DNA of 64,000 nucleotides from positions 62,001-126,000 of the forward strand of contig NZ_JAGGOG010000011.1 in the NCBI RefSeq assembly GCF_018614655.1, read 5' to 3'. A program made the position numbers and the translations under genes. This document shows positions 13,574 to 22,213 of this stretch, in pieces; positions within the stretch are counted from its first letter, which is position 1; each line of letters opens with the position of its first letter. The DNA is from Pseudomonas fluorescens. Lineage in GTDB: Bacteria; Pseudomonadota; Gammaproteobacteria; Pseudomonadales; Pseudomonadaceae. The notes beneath the pieces are model-generated. The model saw only the letters and a list, made by a program, of their open reading frames with translations. It ran no database searches and was not told the DNA's origin.

Positions 13574-14425
13574 CTAACGCCGGGAGGCGCCATAGCGGAC
13601 GATGACGTGGGTAACGGCCTCGACGATGGTCGGGTCGGCATCCGGGGCACTGAACAGGCGGAACTCGGCATCGGGCAGCGCTGGCAAGCCATGCTCGGCA
13701 CCGAGCTCCACCAGCCCATGCGACACCTGGCTGCGAGTCATGGGGGCGATGGCAAAACCGGCAAGGGCAGCCGCTTGCAGTCCAACGTAGCTGGTGCAGA
13801 GCATTGCCGTGCGCTGGGTGATACCGGCCTGTGCAAGGCGGCTGAGCGCAGCTTCCCGGTAAGGACAAGGCTCTGGAAACAAGGCCAGGGGCAAAGGTGT
13901 CGGCAACGTACCGACCGCCTGTGCCGACCACGCCCACACCAGTGGCTCCTGCCACAGCGCCAGGCCAGGCTCGCTGGATTCGCACAACGACCCCACCACC
14001 ACGTCCAGTTCGCCTTGCTTCATCAGGGCCAGCAGCGAGCCCGGAATGCTCACCTGAACCTTGATCTGCATGCCGGGATAATCGGCGGCAAACGCCTGCA
14101 AATCACGCAGCAGACGCGCATCGGCGAACTCTTCCGACACACCTATACGCAGGTCACCGTGAAACGCCGAACGAGTCAGTTCGGCCCAGGCATCACGGTT
14201 CAGCGCCAGAATGCCTCGGGCGTAGGCCATCAGGCGCTCACCATCGGTCGTCAGTTGCTGTGAACGGGTGGTGCGAGCCAGTAAAGGTTTGCCGACCTGC
14301 TCTTCCAATCGCCGCACATGACCACTGACGGCTGATTGGGTCAGGTGCAGGCGAGCAGCGGCGCGACTGAATCCTCCCTCATCAACGACCGCCACAAAGG
14401 TTTTGAGTAGCAGGACATCGAACAT
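13574..14425 (-). CDS. LysR family regulator, likely of azoR
   Basis: A 283-residue LysR protein. The helix-turn-helix is at residues 5-60 (FVAVVDEGGFSRAAARLHLT, then SAVSGHVRRLEEQ), followed by a two-lobed effector domain (DLRIGVSEEFADARLL onward). The ATG at 14425 (MFDVLLLKTF) gives the standard LysR start; an upstream in-frame extension is AT-rich promoter sequence. It is divergent from the azoreductase gene across a 100-base AT-rich gap, the classic arrangement for a LysR protein and its target. Confidence 0.88.
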   Translation of the reverse strand: MFDVLLLKTFVAVVDEGGFSRAAARLHLTQSAVSGHVRRLEEQVGKPLLARTTRSQQLTTDGERLMAYARGILALNRDAWAELTRSAFHGDLRIGVSEEFADARLLRDLQAFAADYPGMQIKVQVSIPGSLLALMKQGELDVVVGSLCESSEPGLALWQEPLVWAWSAQAVGTLPTPLPLALFPEPCPYREAALSRLAQAGITQRTAMLCTSYVGLQAAALAGFAIAPMTRSQVSHGLVELGAEHGLPALPDAEFRLFSAPDADPTIVEAVTHVIVRYGASRR

Positions 14426-14525
14426 ATATAGATTCGTGATTAATATTTGATTTAGATACGATTTATATTCTATCAAGCACTATGTTGCAATGACCCGGTC
14501 ACCCTCCTCCCTCTTGAGGCAAACC

Positions 14526-15164
14526 ATGACCATCCTGTTGCACATCGAATGCTCCCCGCGCAAACAGCGCTCCGCTTCCCTGGAAGTGGCCCGCCACTTT
14601 ATCTCCCGCTACCAGCAGAACGCCCCCGGCACCGAGGTGGTTACTCTGGATCTGTGGAGCCTGGACCTGCCGGAATTTAACGGACCGGTGATGGACGCCA
14701 AGTACGCAGGCTTGAGCGGCACGGCCTTGACTGAAGAACAGGAAGTTGCCTGGAGTGCAGTGAAATCCCTCGCGGCCTACCTCCATAAGGCGGACGTGCT
14801 GGTGTTTTCCATACCGCTCTGGAATTTCGCCCTGCCCTACAAGCTCAAGCACTTTATCGACGTGGTGTCGCAGAAGGACGTGCTGTTCGACTTCCACCCG
14901 GAGCACGGCCTGCAAGGACTGCTTCACGGCAAGACAGCGGTCAATGTGTATGCGCGCGGCATGGATTTTTCTGACCGAGCGCAAGCGGACGAACATCCCA
15001 TGGATTTCCAGAAGCCCTACATGGAAGCCTGGCTCAAGTTCATCGGCCTCACCGATGTGCACTCGTTGTATGTGGAAAAAACGATCATGGGACCTGAAGT
15101 GGATCTGGCATCGCGACGCACATCCAATGAGCAGGCGTTGCAACTGGCAGACCGTTTGACCTGA
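14526..15164 (+). CDS. azoR: FMN-dependent NADH:azoreductase / quinone reductase
   Basis: A 212-residue flavodoxin-fold enzyme using FMN and NADH for two-electron reduction of quinones and azo compounds. Visible motifs: the phosphate-binding loop ECSPRKQRSASLEVA near the N-terminus, PLWNFALPYKLKHFID near residue 100 (the MxNFxxP-type active-site signature), and a C-terminal Rossmann helix. GAGG lies six bases before the ATG. The divergent LysR gene is the probable regulator. A terminator follows the gene. Confidence 0.88.
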   Translation: MTILLHIECSPRKQRSASLEVARHFISRYQQNAPGTEVVTLDLWSLDLPEFNGPVMDAKYAGLSGTALTEEQEVAWSAVKSLAAYLHKADVLVFSIPLWNFALPYKLKHFIDVVSQKDVLFDFHPEHGLQGLLHGKTAVNVYARGMDFSDRAQADEHPMDFQKPYMEAWLKFIGLTDVHSLYVEKTIMGPEVDLASRRTSNEQALQLADRLT

Positions 15165-15169
15165 CCGTC

Positions 15170-15197
15170 AAAAAACACCCAGCCGAGATGGCTGGGT
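15170..15197 (-). terminator. Intrinsic terminator of the flavin reductase gene
   Basis: On the minus strand CCCAGCC-ATCTC-GGCTGGG is followed by TGTTTTTT. It lies just past the end of the ChrR-like gene and also sits between the convergent azoR and reductase genes, so it probably limits read-through both ways. Confidence 0.85.
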
Positions 15198-15217
15198 CTT
15201 GCAGGTACAGATAAATC

Positions 15218-15775
15218 TCAGCCCTTCAGTTTCTCGACCCATTTGCCGTAGGCATCGATAAAGGCCTGCAAAAACGGCTTGGTCTTTTCCGATACCTTGC
15301 CCGACTCATCAAACGCACTGCCGGCGCCACCCAGGTAGGCTTCCGGCTGCTGCATGCACGGCACATCGAGGAACACCAGGGACTGGCGCAAATGGTGATT
15401 GGCACCAAAACCACCGATGGCACCCGGGGAAACACTGATCACCGCGCCGGGCTTTCCACCCCAGACGCTTTGGCCATAGGGGCGCGAGCCGACGTCAATG
15501 GCATTCTTCAATGCGGCGGGTACGGAGCGGTTGTATTCCGGGGTCACGAACAACACCGCGTCGGATGAACTCACGCGTTGGCGGAAAGTACTGTAGGCTG
15601 CCGGCAGTCCAGCACCTTCAAGGTCTTCGTTGTAGAGCGGCAAATCGCCGATTTCGACAATGTTCAACTTAAGGTTGGCGGGCGCCAGCTCGGCCAATGC
15701 CAGGGCAACCTTGCGGTTGATCGACTCTTTTCTCAAGCTGCCAACCAGTACGGCAATCGTGTAGACCTTGCTCAT
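15218..15775 (-). CDS. NADPH-dependent FMN reductase, ChrR/quinone reductase type
   Basis: A 185-residue flavodoxin-like reductase. The FMN phosphate loop is VGSLRKESINRK near residue 12, the isoalloxazine segment is VTPEYNRSVPAALKNAID near residue 80, and GGKPGAVISVSPGAIGGFG follows. This set defines the ChrR/YieF group, which reduces quinones fully and can reduce chromate. AGGA lies seven bases before the ATG. It is convergent with azoR, so two unrelated quinone-reductase-like enzymes are neighbours with a shared terminator. Confidence 0.88.
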   Translation of the reverse strand: MSKVYTIAVLVGSLRKESINRKVALALAELAPANLKLNIVEIGDLPLYNEDLEGAGLPAAYSTFRQRVSSSDAVLFVTPEYNRSVPAALKNAIDVGSRPYGQSVWGGKPGAVISVSPGAIGGFGANHHLRQSLVFLDVPCMQQPEAYLGGAGSAFDESGKVSEKTKPFLQAFIDAYGKWVEKLKG

Positions 15776-16002
15776 TGGGGTTTCCTGACGTCTGACTAAA
15801 GGAGCTTGTAGTTATAGAGTTTTCGCGACCCGATCACCAACAGCTTTTTACAATGCCCATGGTGTTCGAGATGCGCCGCGCGTTGTAAGCAACATCTGAA
15901 AAAGTCAACGAATAGTATTTTTTTTCAATAGGTAAACTACCCCGCTCCATGACGGTCTACAGAACCGCAAATCGAGTGTTTATCTCCAGAGGTTCTAAAC
16001 AG

Positions 16003-16239
16003 ATGGCAGCAGTACTTGTCGGACAGTTCCATGCCAGAGACGCGGAAGGCCGCGTTTATTCCGTGCATGAGTTCCAGGAATCCAACCCGGCGCAGGGCGA
16101 CCTGGCGGGCTCGGCGCCCACCATTACCTACAAGCTGGCCATTGGCGATCGTGTAGAAAAACTGGATGGCGACGAGTTCCGGTTGATTCAGTCGGGCACC
16201 ATCATCACCCGCGAATCGCAAACCGCCCACGCTTCATAA
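16003..16239 (+). CDS. Conserved hypothetical protein, 78 residues
   Basis: A small, acidic soluble protein (MAAVLVGQFHARDAEGRVYS at the start, ending ITRESQTAHAS). It has no signal peptide, membrane span or cysteine. I recall similar short proteins in other pseudomonads but know of no function. The ATG at 16003 has AGAGG about ten bases upstream; an 18-residue in-frame extension to the left lies in the leader. The 227 bases before it hold no other gene that I can see. Confidence 0.65.
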   Translation: MAAVLVGQFHARDAEGRVYSVHEFQESNPAQGDLAGSAPTITYKLAIGDRVEKLDGDEFRLIQSGTIITRESQTAHAS

Positions 16240-16255
16240 GCCTTCATTCTCCAAA

Positions 16256-16276
16256 GGCGATAGCAGCAATATCGCC
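16256..16276 (+). terminator. Hairpin after the 78-residue protein gene
   Basis: GGCGATA and TATCGCC form a 7-bp stem around a GCAGCAA loop, 17 bases after the stop codon. There is no T-tract, so termination would have to be weak or Rho-assisted. Confidence 0.35.
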
Positions 16277-16388
16277 TACATGACCCAACGTACGGTCTTT
16301 GCCGAACGAAACAGGTCAAAATCGCTTTGGCCTGCGTCGCCGGGATTCAATGATTGAATACGGGTCCTGCTGACCATAGACTCCAGCG

Positions 16389-17315
16389 ATGCGTTTACGT
16401 CATATCGAAGTGATTCAGGCCATCTTGCAGACCGGTCATCTCGGCACCGCCGCCGAATGGCTGCAGCTGCCCGTGGCCGATGTGGATACCATTCTCAAGG
16501 ATGCCGAGCAGCAACTGGGCTTCATGCTGTTCGCCAGCGTGAGGGGACGGCTGCAGGCGACCCGCGAAACCCTCGACCTGCAGGGTGGGATTGCCCATCT
16601 CTACGAAACCCTCGAACCACTGCAACGCCTGGCCAGCAGCCTGAAACACCATCACGCCCCGGCACTGCGCGCACTGTGTACCCCACCGTTGGCCAATCAA
16701 CTGTTACCGCAAAGTATCGCAGCCTTGCGCCGACGTTTTCAGGACACGCCCTGCACGCTGTCGAGCCAGTCCACCCGCGATATCGTCAGGGGCCTGCTCC
16801 TGCACGAAGCGGATATCGGCCTGAGCCTGCACGATCCCGAACACCCGCAAATTCAGGGCATCGCCCTGGGTCAAGGCAAGCTACAACTGCTGGCGCCCCA
16901 TGGCTGGCTCAAACCTCGGCAGAAGTACATCACGCTGCAGGAGTTGGCCGGGCAATCGATGATTGGCCTGGAGGGACAGGACCCACTGAGCACCCTGCTG
17001 GACAGCAAGTTGCAGGCCCTGCGCCCATTGCCGGTGATTCAGACACGGGTACAGACCTACCAGATGATGCGCAGCATGGTGGAAGCCGGGGAAGGCTTGG
17101 CGATTGTTGACCCGTTCACGGCGATTGGCGCCCGGGAGGCAGGACTGGATGCGTGCCCGTTGTCACCACCGATCATGGTGACGCTGTATGCACTGACGCT
17201 TAAAGACGGCGCGCCCTCTCCAGCACTGAATGCGTTGCTGGAGATCGTCACGCAGAAGACCGAAAGCCTGCTGGCAGGCGATGGTGCCGTCAGACCGCTT
17301 CCAGCTCAGTCTTGA
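16389..17315 (+). CDS. LysR family transcriptional regulator, divergent member
   Basis: A 308-residue LysR-type protein: N-terminal winged helix (MRLRHIEVIQAILQTGHLGT, then AAEWL) and a C-terminal effector domain with VGlu-like stretches MMRSMVEAGEGLAIVDPFTA. The HTH is less canonical than most (LPVADVDTILKDAEQQLGFM). Its target is not obvious: it faces a GNAT gene, with the last 26 bases overlapping the end of that convergent gene. Proximity to the lysine decarboxylase gene makes control of amino acid catabolism possible but unproven. Confidence 0.8.
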   Translation: MRLRHIEVIQAILQTGHLGTAAEWLQLPVADVDTILKDAEQQLGFMLFASVRGRLQATRETLDLQGGIAHLYETLEPLQRLASSLKHHHAPALRALCTPPLANQLLPQSIAALRRRFQDTPCTLSSQSTRDIVRGLLLHEADIGLSLHDPEHPQIQGIALGQGKLQLLAPHGWLKPRQKYITLQELAGQSMIGLEGQDPLSTLLDSKLQALRPLPVIQTRVQTYQMMRSMVEAGEGLAIVDPFTAIGAREAGLDACPLSPPIMVTLYALTLKDGAPSPALNALLEIVTQKTESLLAGDGAVRPLPAQS

Positions 17316-17871
17316 ACAACCGATACCAGAAAATCGCCACTTCCCTGGTCTGCGGATCGATCCCGCGATAGCGCAAGTGATCGATCCCACCCATCACATA
17401 CCCGCAACGCTCATACAAGCGGCAGGCCCCGAGGTTGTTGTTCTGGGTCTCCAGCATCATTCCCGGCAGGCTTTTCTTGCGGCTCCAGAACTGCGCCACA
17501 TCCAGTAAAGCCTTGGCCACACCATGTCGACGGGCCGGTAACACCACCGCCAGCTCATCCACATGGGCAAAACCGTTCCAGTTGGTGCTGACCACAACAT
17601 GCCCGACAGGCCGGTCATCCAGGTAGGCCATGAACACCGCACTGTCGGCGGCATCCCGGTAACTGGCAAACTCTTGCGGATCGATGCCGTAGCACTTGCG
17701 GTACGGCAAGACCCGCTCCACTGCCCACTGCTCGACCCGCTTGCCCATCTCCGGCACACCATAGGCGCCGACCTCAAAACTGAAATCATTACCCCACACG
17801 TAGGCTTCAAATCCCTCATCGGCGACTCGTACACTGAGCCCCGGATACTTCGGGTTCATCACAGCTTGCAT
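17290..17871 (-). CDS. GNAT family N-acetyltransferase downstream of ldcA
   Basis: A 193-residue acetyltransferase. The acetyl-CoA-binding motif A is HVDELAVVLPARRHGVAKAL (residues about 120-140; R-x-x-G-x-A form), and LETQNNNLGACRLYERCGY is the following helix. The ATG at 17871 is preceded by AGGG seven bases away, and lies 8 bases after the decarboxylase stop codon, so the two genes are almost certainly one transcript. The partner enzyme makes cadaverine (or a related polyamine), so acetylation of that amine is an attractive guess, not a demonstrated function. Confidence 0.83.
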   Translation of the reverse strand: MQAVMNPKYPGLSVRVADEGFEAYVWGNDFSFEVGAYGVPEMGKRVEQWAVERVLPYRKCYGIDPQEFASYRDAADSAVFMAYLDDRPVGHVVVSTNWNGFAHVDELAVVLPARRHGVAKALLDVAQFWSRKKSLPGMMLETQNNNLGACRLYERCGYVMGGIDHLRYRGIDPQTREVAIFWYRLFKTELEAV

Positions 17872-17879
17872 ATCTATCC

Positions 17880-20135
17880 CTAAACCTTGATGCAATCGAC
17901 GGTATAACAACGACCCTTGCCGTCGTCTTCGTGTTGCAACCCATGCACATCAGCGACAAAACCGGGGAAGCTGCTATCGAACTCCCGCGCAAAGGCCAGG
18001 TAGTCGATGATTGAACGAGTCGACTCGGTAAAGCGCTCCCCCGGCATGATCAATGGAATACCCGGCGGATAAGGCACCAGCATCACCGCTGCGATGCGAC
18101 CTGGCAAGGCATCGATGGGCACCGCCTCGACTTCACCCCGTACCAGTTGGTCGTAGGCATCGGCCGGCTTCATCGCGATTTCAGGTAACACGGTGTACAT
18201 CCGCTTGAGATGCCTGGCCATGGCATTGCTGCGATAACAGCTGTGCAACTGGTCACACAAGTCCTTCAATCCCAAGCCCTGATAACGCTGCGGGCCTTGT
18301 TGAAACACCGATGGCAAGCAGCTCGCAAGACTGACATTGGCGTCGTAGCTGCGCTTGAATTCCAAAAGTTCGGTGAGCAGGGTACTCCACTTGCCTTTGG
18401 TGATCCCCATGGAGAACAGCACCAGGAAGGAATACAACCCGGTCTTTTCCACCACCAGCCCACGCTCCCACAGGAACTTGCTGACCACTGCGGCAGGGAT
18501 GCCGCACTCGCTCAAGGCCCCGCCGGCGTTGAGCCCCGGCATCACCAGCGTCACCTTGATGGGGTCGAGCAACACATAGTCTTCGGCAATATCACCGAAA
18601 CCATGCCAGTCCGCTTCAGGTTGCAGCAGCCAATCGGCAGTGGCAACCCGATCAATACCCGCCACCAGCGGCGGCTGCCAGATGGAAAACCACCAGTCTT
18701 CAGCGGCGATGTGTTGGCGCAAGTTGGCCAATGCACGGCGAAAGCTCAGGGCTTCGTCGAACATTTCCTGCAGCAGCGAGCGCCCCGCCGGACCTTCCAT
18801 CATTGCCGATGCCACATCCAGGGAAGCGATGATGCTGTACTGGGGCGACGTCGAGATATGCATCATGAACGCTTCGTTGAAACGGTCACGATCCAACTGT
18901 CGGGCACCGCCATCCTGTACGTGAATCATCGAAGCCTGACTGAAGGCTGCCAGCAGTTTATGGGTGGAGTGAGTGGTGAATACCAGCGGGCTGTCCGGGG
19001 TACGCGAGGTGCCCATGCCATAGCGCCCGGCAAAGAACTCGTGAAAGGCCGCGTAGGCGTACCAGGCCTCATCGAAGTGCAGCACCTCGACGCTGTTGCC
19101 CAACTGCTGTTTGATCAACTCTGCGTTGTAGCACAGGCCGTCGTAGGTGGAGTTGGTGACCACGGCCATCTTGACCTTCGCCGGTCGGCCACGGGTCAGT
19201 GGGCTGGTGTCGATCTTGGCGCGAATCGATTCACGGCTGAACTCGCTCAAGGGAATTGGCCCGATGATCCCCAGCTCATTGCGCTCCGGGCACAGGTACA
19301 GCGGGATAGCGCCGGTCATGATGATCGAATGCAACACCGACTTGTGGCAGTTGCGGTCCACCAGCACCAAGTCATCACGGCCGACCATGGAATGCCAGAC
19401 GATCTTGTTCGCGGTGGAGGTGCCATTGATCACGAAGAAGGTGTGATCGGCACCGAAGTTACGCGCCGCCCGCGCTTCGGCTTCGGCCAGCGGCCCGGTG
19501 TGGTCCAGCAGCGAACCCAGCTCCGGCACTGACACGGACAAGTCCGAGCGCAAGGTGTTTTCCCCAAAAAATTGATGAAACGCCTGCCCTACCGGGCTCT
19601 TGCGGTACGCCACACCGCCGCCATGGCCGGGGGTGTGCCAGGAATAATTGGAGTCGGCGGTGTGCTGCACCAGGGCCTTGAAGAATGGCGGCAACAGGCC
19701 GTCCAGGTAACTGCGAGCAGCACGCGCCACTTGCCGGGCGAGGAACGGCACCGTGTCTTCAAACAGGTAGAGAATGCCCCGCAATTGGTTAAGTTCACTC
19801 ATGGCATCGGCGGGGGCATTTTCCAGGGTGACTTGCTCACCCAGGGCAAAGATCGGCAGGTTCGGCGCGCGCACCCGCGCCAGCCGAATCAGCTCCACCA
19901 TGTTTTGCAGCAGATGGGTATTTTCCCCGGCGCCCTCGGCGGCGATCAGCATGCAGGCCAGACCGTGGTGAGTCGAGGCAACCAGCCGGCCTTCGGCGTA
20001 GTCGACCGCAGAGAAGATACTGAAGCCCTCCTGTTCCAGCTCCCGGGCAATGCCCCGGACCCGGTCACCGGCAACGGTGTCGGCCTTGATGTCACGGTGC
20101 ACGATAAGGACGGGGAACTTCAGGTCTTTGTACAT
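17880..20135 (-). CDS. ldcA: PLP-dependent lysine/arginine/ornithine decarboxylase (LdcA-like)
   Basis: A 751-residue fold-I decarboxylase. It has an N-terminal wing domain resembling a response regulator (residues 1-130), a large PLP domain with the cofactor lysine in THSTHKLLAAF (Lys393) and the DEAWYA motif upstream, and the C-terminal domain of the Orn/Lys/Arg decarboxylase family. By synteny (next to dnaQ) it corresponds to the P. aeruginosa lysine decarboxylase LdcA, which makes cadaverine. The ATG at 20135 gives the family start MYKDLKFPV but has only a distant AGGA (14 bases). Just 33 bases and a REPIN separate it from the dnaQ stop. Confidence 0.9.
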   Translation of the reverse strand: MYKDLKFPVLIVHRDIKADTVAGDRVRGIARELEQEGFSIFSAVDYAEGRLVASTHHGLACMLIAAEGAGENTHLLQNMVELIRLARVRAPNLPIFALGEQVTLENAPADAMSELNQLRGILYLFEDTVPFLARQVARAARSYLDGLLPPFFKALVQHTADSNYSWHTPGHGGGVAYRKSPVGQAFHQFFGENTLRSDLSVSVPELGSLLDHTGPLAEAEARAARNFGADHTFFVINGTSTANKIVWHSMVGRDDLVLVDRNCHKSVLHSIIMTGAIPLYLCPERNELGIIGPIPLSEFSRESIRAKIDTSPLTRGRPAKVKMAVVTNSTYDGLCYNAELIKQQLGNSVEVLHFDEAWYAYAAFHEFFAGRYGMGTSRTPDSPLVFTTHSTHKLLAAFSQASMIHVQDGGARQLDRDRFNEAFMMHISTSPQYSIIASLDVASAMMEGPAGRSLLQEMFDEALSFRRALANLRQHIAAEDWWFSIWQPPLVAGIDRVATADWLLQPEADWHGFGDIAEDYVLLDPIKVTLVMPGLNAGGALSECGIPAAVVSKFLWERGLVVEKTGLYSFLVLFSMGITKGKWSTLLTELLEFKRSYDANVSLASCLPSVFQQGPQRYQGLGLKDLCDQLHSCYRSNAMARHLKRMYTVLPEIAMKPADAYDQLVRGEVEAVPIDALPGRIAAVMLVPYPPGIPLIMPGERFTESTRSIIDYLAFAREFDSSFPGFVADVHGLQHEDDGKGRCYTVDCIKV

Positions 20136-20149
20136 GAGTGCTGGGCGTC

Positions 20150-20167
20150 CTGAGAATTTTTTCTCAG
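20150..20167 (-). promoter_or_regulatory. Hairpin in the ldcA leader
   Basis: CTGAGAA and TTCTCAG flank a four-base A/T loop, giving a perfect 7-bp stem 14 bases before the ldcA start codon. It borders the weak AGGA ribosome site, so it could affect initiation. It lacks a downstream T-run on the minus strand. Confidence 0.4.
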
Positions 20168-20168
20168 T

Positions 20169-20283
20169 GTAGCCGCTGCCGAGGCACGAGGCTGCGAAGA
20201 GCTTGGTGCGGCACTCCGACGCAGCGGTCCCAGCAGCGGTCCTTCGGACACGCATCGCAGCCTCGTGCCTCGGCAGCGGCTAC
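20169..20283. repeat. REPIN (GTAG family) between dnaQ and ldcA
   Basis: Two near-identical arms, GTAGCCGCTGCCGAGGCACG (left) and its complement at the right end, each continuing AGGCTGCGA, enclose about 60 bases. The GTAG foot is the conserved REP tetranucleotide of pseudomonads. The right arm's foot supplies the TAG stop codon of dnaQ. A second copy of this family lies at 58906-59005. Confidence 0.88.
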
Positions 20284-21026
20284 AGCTCAGTCAATTGACT
20301 CCACAACGCAGGCGCCCCGGCAGACTTGGCAATCGCTTCCAACCGCGCCGCGTGCTCCAGCATGTCCTGCTCGCTGGCACGAATGATCGTGGTCGGCTTG
20401 CGATCGGCCGGCAGGCGACGGATTTCCGAAGGGCGATTGCCCGAGCCTTCCGCCGAACCGTTGCCATCCGAGGCGTTACCGGCCAGGGACAGGCTGGTCT
20501 GGCCGCCGGTCATGGTCAGGTAGACGTCGGCGAGGATCTCGGAGTCGAGCAAGGCGCCGTGCAGCTCACGGCCGGAGTTGTCGACGCCATAACGCTTGCA
20601 CAAGGCATCGAGGCTGTTGCGCTGGCCCGGGTGGCGCTCACGCGCCATCATCAGGGTATCGAGGATCGAGCAGTGCCGGGTGATATCGGCACGGTCCGTC
20701 TGACCCATCAGGGCGAATTCGTTATTGATGAAGCCGACGTCGAACGCCGCGTTATGGATAATCAGCTGCGCGCCATCGATGAACTCGAAGAACTCATCGG
20801 CAACTTCGGCAAAGCGCGGTTTACCCACTAGGAATTCGTTGGTAATACCGTGGACGCCAATGGCGCCCTCGTCACTTTCCCGGTCCGGTTGCAGGTACAC
20901 GTGGAAGTGGCGGCCGGTGAGACGGCGACCCAGCAGTTCGACACAACCGATTTCAATGATCCGGTGGCCGTCGGTCACCGGCATGCCGGTGGTTTCGGTA
21001 TCGAGTACAACAGATCGGATGGCCAT
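20280..21026 (-). CDS. dnaQ: DNA polymerase III epsilon subunit (3'-5' proofreading exonuclease)
   Basis: Proofreading subunit of the replicative polymerase. The 248-residue protein carries all DEDDh residues: Asp9 and Glu11 in LDTETTG, Asp96 in HNAAFDVGF, and His156 and Asp161 in HGALLDSE. The C-terminal tail that binds the alpha subunit follows a Ser/Gly-rich linker (around residues 175-195). The protein ends at a TAG that belongs to the GTAG foot of a REPIN. In other pseudomonads rnhA lies directly upstream; here about 3.2 kb of other genes intervene. Confidence 0.96.
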   Translation of the reverse strand: MAIRSVVLDTETTGMPVTDGHRIIEIGCVELLGRRLTGRHFHVYLQPDRESDEGAIGVHGITNEFLVGKPRFAEVADEFFEFIDGAQLIIHNAAFDVGFINNEFALMGQTDRADITRHCSILDTLMMARERHPGQRNSLDALCKRYGVDNSGRELHGALLDSEILADVYLTMTGGQTSLSLAGNASDGNGSAEGSGNRPSEIRRLPADRKPTTIIRASEQDMLEHAARLEAIAKSAGAPALWSQLTEL

Positions 21027-21225
21027 CAGGGTTCAGCTCTCAACGGTTCGGTGCATTTCAAGGGGCGAGATATTAGCACGCTCTATAACCGAAGCGACCC
21101 ATGGGGCAATACCACAGTGAAATACGCGGTGCGCCGTTGGAATCGGCATTCCACCACATTCGCCGATTTACAGTGCACGGACGAGCAACTCGCCCGTGCG
21201 ACCCTGACCCTGTGATCGATGTCGA

Positions 21226-21798
21226 TCACTGGGTCTTTTTGATCAGGTCAAAATCCCGCAGGGCTACGTAGGGGTTCCAGTATTCACGCACGGACTGGAT
21301 CTGCCCGTCCTTGGCCATGCGAAGAATGGCGATGAAGGTCTGGTGGTAGGGTTTGCCGTTGGAGCGAATCACACCGTCGCTGGTGTACTCAAACACATAC
21401 ATCCCCTTTTCGGTGGTCTCAAGCAGGGTCCAGGTCTTGGGGTCGCTGTACTTCAAGTTGCCCAGTGCTTTACTGAAGTTGGTGAAGTAATCGGTCATCT
21501 CCTGGCGCCCCTTGTTCACGCGCTTGAAGCCGGCGTTGGGGAAATCGTCTACTGGCGCATAGGTCAGCTCGTAAACACCATCCTTCGTGTAGTACTTGGC
21601 CATTTCTGCCGGATGCTCCGACCAGCCATCCAGACTACGCCAGTAGAAGTCCGCCACGTCAGCCTTGGTGTAGCCAGGCGACAGGTAGTAAAAGCCGCCC
21701 TGCTCCTTGATTGCTGCTTTGGGTTGGGCGTTAACGCCGGCGGCAAAGACTGCTGTGGTGACCAACACACCCAGTAACCATCCACGAAGACTCATCAT
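21226..21798 (-). CDS. Exported NTF2-like (SnoaL-like) protein
   Basis: A 190-residue protein with a signal peptide (cleavage near VNAQ, about residue 25) and an NTF2-like cone fold: YTKADVADFYWRSLDGWSEH, YYTKDGVYELTYAPVDDFPN, and a C-terminal REYWNPYVALRDF strand. The end of the sequence resembles PhzA/PhzB and SnoaL-type isomerase-like proteins. No catalytic residue can be assigned and the ligand is unknown. The stop codon is inside a small GTGATCG/CGATCAC hairpin. The gene is the nearest one upstream of dnaQ on the same strand. Confidence 0.75.
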   Translation of the reverse strand: MMSLRGWLLGVLVTTAVFAAGVNAQPKAAIKEQGGFYYLSPGYTKADVADFYWRSLDGWSEHPAEMAKYYTKDGVYELTYAPVDDFPNAGFKRVNKGRQEMTDYFTNFSKALGNLKYSDPKTWTLLETTEKGMYVFEYTSDGVIRSNGKPYHQTFIAILRMAKDGQIQSVREYWNPYVALRDFDLIKKTQ

Positions 21799-21903
21799 GT
21801 TTATTGCCTCACTTTCGATTGACTAACGGGTTGACTCGGTTTTAGTGCAGGCGCAACTTTCCCGATGCGTTCAGGACCTGACAGCACGTGTGCAAGGTGT
21901 GAC

Positions 21904-22068
21904 TCAATGGGGGATGCGCAGAACGGTCTTGATGGTTTCGCCAGTGAGGCAGATTCCCGTGGCGATGATTTTGACCCGGACTTCGCCGCTACGCGGTGTG
22001 CCCAGTTGCAAGTGGCGCAGGTCAAACAACGGGCCTTTGCCTTCGATAGCGGCAGCCAGGATTCTCAT
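21904..22068 (-). pseudogene. N-terminal remnant of a zinc-type alcohol dehydrogenase
   Basis: Fifty-four codons starting MRILAAAIEGKG and reaching GEVRVKIIATGICLTGETIK before a stop. This is the beginning of the MDR/zinc alcohol dehydrogenase family, in which the stretch normally reads GEVxVxIxATGxCHTD. The catalytic CH of the zinc site is here CL, and everything after residue 50 (about 300 residues) is missing. It is therefore a decayed fragment. Whether it is expressed is unknown. Confidence 0.75.
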
Positions 22069-22213
22069 GGCGTTTTTCTCTGCAACGTCAGTGGCTTGAT
22101 GCTGATTACCGGAGTAACCAGGTGTTGAAGCCAGACTAACGAGCAGACCCGCCGGCCGCTTTACCTTGCCTGCTGTTGTGTTGACGCTTCTTGCGCAATG
22201 AACGGAATGGCGT

